64,000 nucleotides of DNA from contig NZ_KZ819076.1 in assembly GCF_003115855.1 (NCBI RefSeq), forward strand, positions 186,001-250,000, given 5' to 3'. Both the position numbers and the translations under genes were made by a program. This DNA is from Brenneria corticis. GTDB lineage: Bacteria; Pseudomonadota; Gammaproteobacteria; Enterobacterales; Enterobacteriaceae. The notes under the pieces were generated by a model, which was not told the DNA's origin, made no database searches, and saw nothing but the letters and a program-made list of their open reading frames with translations. This document shows, piece by piece, positions 63,617 to 64,000 of this stretch (the first letter of the stretch is position 1; each line of letters starts with the position of its first letter).

Positions 63617-63726
63617 GAATCATTTTGATTCTGCCTAATTCCCCTATCGACTTTTGATGCAGAAATTTATCCGCAAATATTGAATCAAGTGAATCGACAT
63701 GAATCGTTTTTGGCATGGCGGTTGCA
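63617..63726 (+). promoter_or_regulatory. sigma-54-type promoter with upstream GAATC repeats
   Basis: TGGCAT-GGCGG-TTGCA (63711-63726) has the sigma-54 GG (-24) and GC (-12) elements with the correct spacing, 40 bp before the RpiR start. Upstream, GAATC occurs at 63617, 63682, 63691 and 63701, and GATTC at 63627, giving an inverted pair and a run of direct repeats 9-10 bp apart. These are candidate regulator sites. Confidence 0.55.
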
Positions 63727-63765
63727 ATTCCTATCCCGTAGCGATGCGAAAAAACGGGCTAATTT

Positions 63766-64000
63766 ATGGATCATCTTGCGTTGTGCCAACAAATAAAACA
63801 GCGATTTGAGTCGTTGCCGAAACAGGAACGGCTGGCGGCCGGTTTTGTGCTCGACCATCCGCAGGAAGTGATCGTCATGTCGATGCGCGAACAGGCGCGG
63901 CTGGCGGGCATTCCCCCTTCCACCATGACCCGGCTGGCGAAGCGACTCGGGCTGTCCGGTTACGATGAGATTCGCGCTATTTTCGTCGACGCCGCGCGGG
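63766..64000 (+). CDS. MurR/RpiR-family regulator (3' end beyond window)
   Basis: The first 78 codons from ATG 63766; the gene runs off the right edge. The visible part is the N-terminal RpiR helix-turn-helix domain: LPKQERLAAGFVLDHPQEVIVMSMREQARLAGIPPSTMTRLAKRLGLSGYDEIRAIF, typical of the family (about 77 residues). A sugar-isomerase (SIS) effector domain would be expected outside the window. RpiR proteins control sugar or sugar-phosphate metabolism. Its sigma-54-type promoter suggests it may head an operon. Confidence 0.8.
   Translation, partial: MDHLALCQQIKQRFESLPKQERLAAGFVLDHPQEVIVMSMREQARLAGIPPSTMTRLAKRLGLSGYDEIRAIFVDAAR

Overview
The window is chromosomal DNA of a gammaproteobacterium of the order Enterobacterales. 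Most products align along their whole length with E. coli proteins known to me, and the E. coli order leu-ilvIH-cra-mraZ...ftsZ-lpxC-secMA-mutT-yacG-zapD-coaE-guaC-hofCB-ppdD-nadC-ampDE-aroP-pdhR-aceEF-lpd is kept. The insertions into this backbone (acyl-CoA synthetase in place of leuO, exported GH51 arabinofuranosidase, tsx beside ampD, FepA-type receptor, chemoreceptor) suggest a plant-associated member of the Pectobacteriaceae (Brenneria, Dickeya, Lonsdalea or Pectobacterium type). The genus is an inference; no rRNA or tRNA gene is present to anchor it.

Layout. 1-0.5 kb: start of the leftward leu operon (leader peptide leuL and attenuator; leuA lies outside) and a palindromic repeat. 0.5-5.8 kb: acyl-CoA synthetase, ilvI, ilvH, cra. 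5.9-8.1 kb: an inserted trio (Schlafen-g3/DUF2075 helicase-like ATPase, peptide-deformylase-like protein, alaE). 8.1-9.0 kb: long AT-rich intergenic region ending in the mra promoter. 9.0-26.8 kb: complete division and cell-wall (dcw) cluster mraZ to lpxC, tightly packed with ATGA-type overlaps. 26.8-32.9 kb: a DciA-like gene, secM-secA, mutT, yacG, zapD, coaE. 33.0-34.8 kb: exported arabinofuranosidase behind a CRP-type promoter and a leader hairpin with terminator features. 35.0-39.2 kb: guaC and the type IV pilus genes hofC-hofB-ppdD. 39.4-41.5 kb: an exported flavoprotein and a multi-hairpin element bounded by inverted repeats. 41.5-54.4 kb: nadC, tsx, ampDE, aroP, pdhR-aceEF and lpd. 54.5-64 kb: accessory genes: secreted alpha/beta hydrolase, toxin-antitoxin pair, MmgE/PrpD protein, AraC regulator with FepA-like receptor, chemoreceptor with a sigma-28 promoter, and the 5' part of an RpiR regulator behind a sigma-54-type promoter.

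The core genes form three working units: branched-chain amino acid synthesis with Cra; lipid-linked peptidoglycan precursor synthesis coupled to the divisome and followed by LpxC and Sec export; and the pyruvate dehydrogenase complex under PdhR. The most unusual material lies in the insertions and in the non-coding DNA: the GH51 leader, the hairpin element beside nadC, the pdhR-aceE stem-loop, the altered SecM arrest peptide, the DciA homologue and the helicase/deformylase-like pair. All calls come from reading the sequence; no database search was run.
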